From Alphaproteobacteria bacterium (lineage in GTDB: Bacteria > Pseudomonadota > Alphaproteobacteria > Micavibrionales > Micavibrionaceae), in contig JAGLKL010000074.1 of assembly GCA_023141075.1 (NCBI GenBank), positions 1 through 6,825 on the forward strand: a stretch of DNA of 6,825 nt, written 5' to 3'. A program made the position numbers and the translations under genes. Under the pieces are notes generated by a model. That model worked only from the letters and a program-made list of their open reading frames with translations. It was not told the origin of the DNA and made no database searches. This document shows positions 5,499 to 6,825 of this stretch, piece by piece. How positions within the stretch are numbered: the stretch's first letter is position 1; each line of letters opens with the position of its first letter.

Positions 5499-6506
5499 TT
5501 ATTCTTTCGCTTCTTTGGCAATGGAGCGCTCAAAGCCGTTTGCTATGGTTTGAGATGTCGTGCGGAGCAAGTCCAGATAAGTCGGGACTTTTCCTCCGGG
5601 CTCACTGAGCGAATCGACGTAAAGAATGCCGCCGTATAGCGCGCCGGTTTCTGCGGCTATCTGTTTCATCGGTTTATCAGAGATCGTGCTCTCGCTGAAA
5701 ACAACAGGGATGTTGTTGCTTTTGACCATATCAATAACTTTGCGAACTTGTTGAGGTGTGCCTTGTTGGTCGGCATTTATTGGCCAGAGATAGACTTCTT
5801 TTAGCTTTAAATCCTGCGCTAGATAGCTAAAAGCTCCCTCACTGGTGACGAGGTAGCGGCGGTTTTCCGGAATAGCGCTGAGCGTGGTTTCAAGCCCGGT
5901 GCGAATAGCTATGATTTTTTTAGCGTAAGCAGCGGCGTTTTCATTGTAGATTTGAGCATTAGCCGAATCGATCTTACACAAGCTTTTGCGTATGTTTTCA
6001 ACGTAAATAAGAGCGTTCTCAGTGGACATCCAAGCATGTGGATTTGGTTTTCCGGCATATTCTCCTTCATAAATCGATATGGGCTTTATGCCGTCTGAAA
6101 GTGTGACGTTTGGTACGTCTTTTATATCCTGTAAAAAGCGTTTGAACCAAAGTTCCAGATTAAGACCGTTCCAAAAGATAATATCGGCATTTTGTGCGCG
6201 GACAATGTCTTTTGGCGTAGGCTGGTAATTGTGTATTTCAGCGCCGGGTTTGGTAATGGAAACCACGTCTGCGGCATTGCCTGCGACGTTACGAATCATG
6301 TCGCCAAGGACAGTGAAGGTGGTGACGGCCTTTATTTTATGGTTTGGCTGATTCGACCGATTCGTCTGATTCGACCGATTCTCTGCGAGAGAAAAATTCG
6401 TGGAAAGCAGCAAAAATACAATTATTAGAGCTAGTATAAAATGGATAAAGGAAAAGAAACAATGCATCAGAGTCGGGGGAGTGCGATGCAAATTGCGATA
6501 ATCCAT
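5499..6506 (-). CDS. sitA: Periplasmic Mn/Fe-binding protein of the ABC transporter
   Basis: Cluster A-I (ZnuA/PsaA/SitA/YfeA) metal-binding lipocalin-unlike lobe protein, 335 residues from the chosen start. Numbered from that start, a long N-region precedes a hydrophobic signal core (about 15-38) and a likely cleavage after SLA (41). The metal site looks complete: H92 (GAEIHNYQPT), H157 (NPHAW), E223 (TSEGAF) and D298 (YVDSLS). This His-His-Glu-Asp set is the Mn/Fe type, and the His-rich loop of ZnuA is absent, so manganese or ferrous iron is the expected ligand. The frame stays open up to an ATG at 6560, but that codon has no binding site and lies within the candidate MntR box. AAAGG eight bases before 6506 favours the internal start. 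A third ATG at 6467 would give the neatest signal peptide but has no binding site. A short NRSNQ repeat forms the linker after the signal. First gene of the operon. Confidence 0.95.
   Translation of the reverse strand: MDYRNLHRTPPTLMHCFFSFIHFILALIIVFLLLSTNFSLAENRSNQTNRSNQPNHKIKAVTTFTVLGDMIRNVAGNAADVVSITKPGAEIHNYQPTPKDIVRAQNADIIFWNGLNLELWFKRFLQDIKDVPNVTLSDGIKPISIYEGEYAGKPNPHAWMSTENALIYVENIRKSLCKIDSANAQIYNENAAAYAKKIIAIRTGLETTLSAIPENRRYLVTSEGAFSYLAQDLKLKEVYLWPINADQQGTPQQVRKVIDMVKSNNIPVVFSESTISDKPMKQIAAETGALYGGILYVDSLSEPGGKVPTYLDLLRTTSQTIANGFERSIAKEAKE
6348..6383. repeat. 18-bp tandem repeat in the sitA linker
   Basis: Two copies of an 18-bp unit, CTGATTCGACCGATTCGT at 6348-6365 and again at 6366-6383 with differences only in the last two bases. 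In frame it encodes NRSNQT then NRSNQP, between the signal peptide and the folded domain of SitA. As the period is a multiple of three, slippage would change linker length by six residues without a frameshift. Confidence 0.75.
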
Positions 6507-6551
6507 GTTCGAGCCTTTTCGCCTGCTTATATTATTAGCCGGTTCGTTAGA

Positions 6552-6569
6552 AGTTAGCATAGGCTAATT
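6552..6569. promoter_or_regulatory. Candidate MntR box upstream of sitA
   Basis: The plus strand reads AGTTAGCATAGGCTAATT. TTAGC (6554-6558) and GCTAA (6563-6567) are inverted around four bases. The core TAGC-N4-GCTA has the same spacing and core bases as the E. coli mntH MntR box, whose centre is ATAGC-N4-GCTAT. It lies 46 bp before the favoured sitA start at 6506. A matching regulator is encoded in the same operon. The palindrome is seen; binding by MntR is inferred from family knowledge and position. Confidence 0.6.
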
Positions 6570-6596
6570 CATGTAACAAGATGATTTTGTAATAAA

Positions 6597-6602
6597 GTTA
6601 TA
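6597..6602 (-). promoter_or_regulatory. Candidate -10 box of the sit operon
   Basis: The minus strand reads TATAAC, five of six matches to TATAAT, with no convincing -35 box at 16-18 bp. It would start transcription near 6590, placing the MntR box just downstream as a block. An alternative promoter has TTGTTA (6574-6579) and TAACTT (6551-6556) with a 17-bp spacer that overlaps the MntR box directly. I cannot choose between them. Confidence 0.3.
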
Positions 6603-6702
6603 CACAGATCATAAGATGGCGAATTCTTCTGACTAACTCACCTGTTTTTGTGTTGTTTGTTTAAGAAGAAATTAAAAGTCCTTTGGAATGGCCGACATAT
6701 GA

Positions 6703-6743
6703 ATGTATGTTCTCTGACTTTTGGATGTATGTCTTCTGACTTT
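6703..6743. repeat. Direct repeat pair, 22-bp period, upstream of the sit operon
   Basis: ATGTATGTTCTCTGACTTT at 6703-6721 recurs as ATGTATGTCTTCTGACTTT at 6725-6743, 17 of 19 identical, with two-turn spacing. Ten bases of the same motif, TCTTCTGACT, appear again at 6625-6634. The repeats may be sites for a DNA-binding protein or the inner end repeats of a mobile element whose body lies beyond the right edge. No gene overlaps them; the rest of 6744-6825 shows nothing I can support. Confidence 0.6.
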
Positions 6744-6825
6744 ATTTCATCGGCGTAAACAGGATTGTTTAGAAGGGGATGACATAATCCATAGAACACC
6801 TATAGAATGTACGTTTATTTTAATA

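Noticed and set aside
2704..6506. Zinc (Znu) rather than manganese/iron transporter
   Set aside because: SitA lacks the His-rich loop and has the His-His-Glu-Asp ligand set; there are two permease genes and an MntR gene rather than one permease and Zur.
6507..6560. sitA starting at the ATG at 6560, giving 353 residues
   Set aside because: No ribosome binding site precedes it, the extra 18 residues put a polar stretch before the signal peptide, and the codon lies in the candidate MntR box. The start at 6506 has AAAGG upstream. Not fully excluded.
6747..6824. A 25-codon open stretch on the minus strand ending in TGA, possibly the tail of a gene entering from the right
   Set aside because: An open stretch this short is expected by chance and the residues match nothing I recognise.

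Overview
The window holds a five-gene metal-uptake operon of the SitABCD/YfeABCD type with its own MntR-family regulator. Downstream lie two genes of the Tad/CpaC pilus-assembly type, a gene-poor stretch carrying a palindromic repeat element, and the start of an AT-rich membrane-protein gene that runs off the left edge. Every gene is on the minus strand, so transcription runs from right to left. The organism is most likely a Gram-negative proteobacterium: there is a lipoprotein signal, a periplasmic binding protein, and an MntR that resembles the E. coli protein more than the Bacillus one. An alphaproteobacterium of moderate to low GC is my best guess, because of the small CpaC-like 'pilus N-domain' protein next to a TadD-like lipoprotein. 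Species cannot be set from the sequence.

Layout from right to left. (1) 6561-6825 has no gene. It holds a 22-bp-period direct repeat (6703-6743), a possible sitA promoter and a good MntR-box candidate (6552-6569). (2) 6506-2208 is the operon: sitA (periplasmic Mn/Fe-binding protein), sitB (ATPase), sitC and sitD (paralogous permeases) and mntR. Gaps are 3 bp, 6 bp, a 4-bp overlap and 28 bp, so the genes are very likely co-transcribed. (3) 2207-2045 is a spacer with a weak promoter candidate. (4) 2044-692 carries the CpaC-N-domain protein and the TadD-like TPR lipoprotein. (5) 691-357 has no gene, but contains a roughly 165-bp imperfect palindrome with 28-bp terminal inverted repeats that looks like a MITE or other palindromic repeat. 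(6) 356-1 is the N-terminal part of an unidentified membrane protein.

How the parts work together: SitA captures Mn2+ (or Fe2+) in the periplasm, SitC and SitD form the channel and SitB powers import. MntR, the last gene, should sense cytoplasmic metal and shut the operon down through the palindrome in front of sitA, forming a feedback loop. Two details stand out. The candidate operator lies on top of the most upstream possible sitA start codon, which argues for the internal start at 6506. MntR also has Thr where B. subtilis and E. coli MntR have a metal-ligand Glu. I saw no clear evidence of a wholly new multi-gene system; the least explained parts are the palindromic element, the upstream tandem repeat and the orphan pilus pair.
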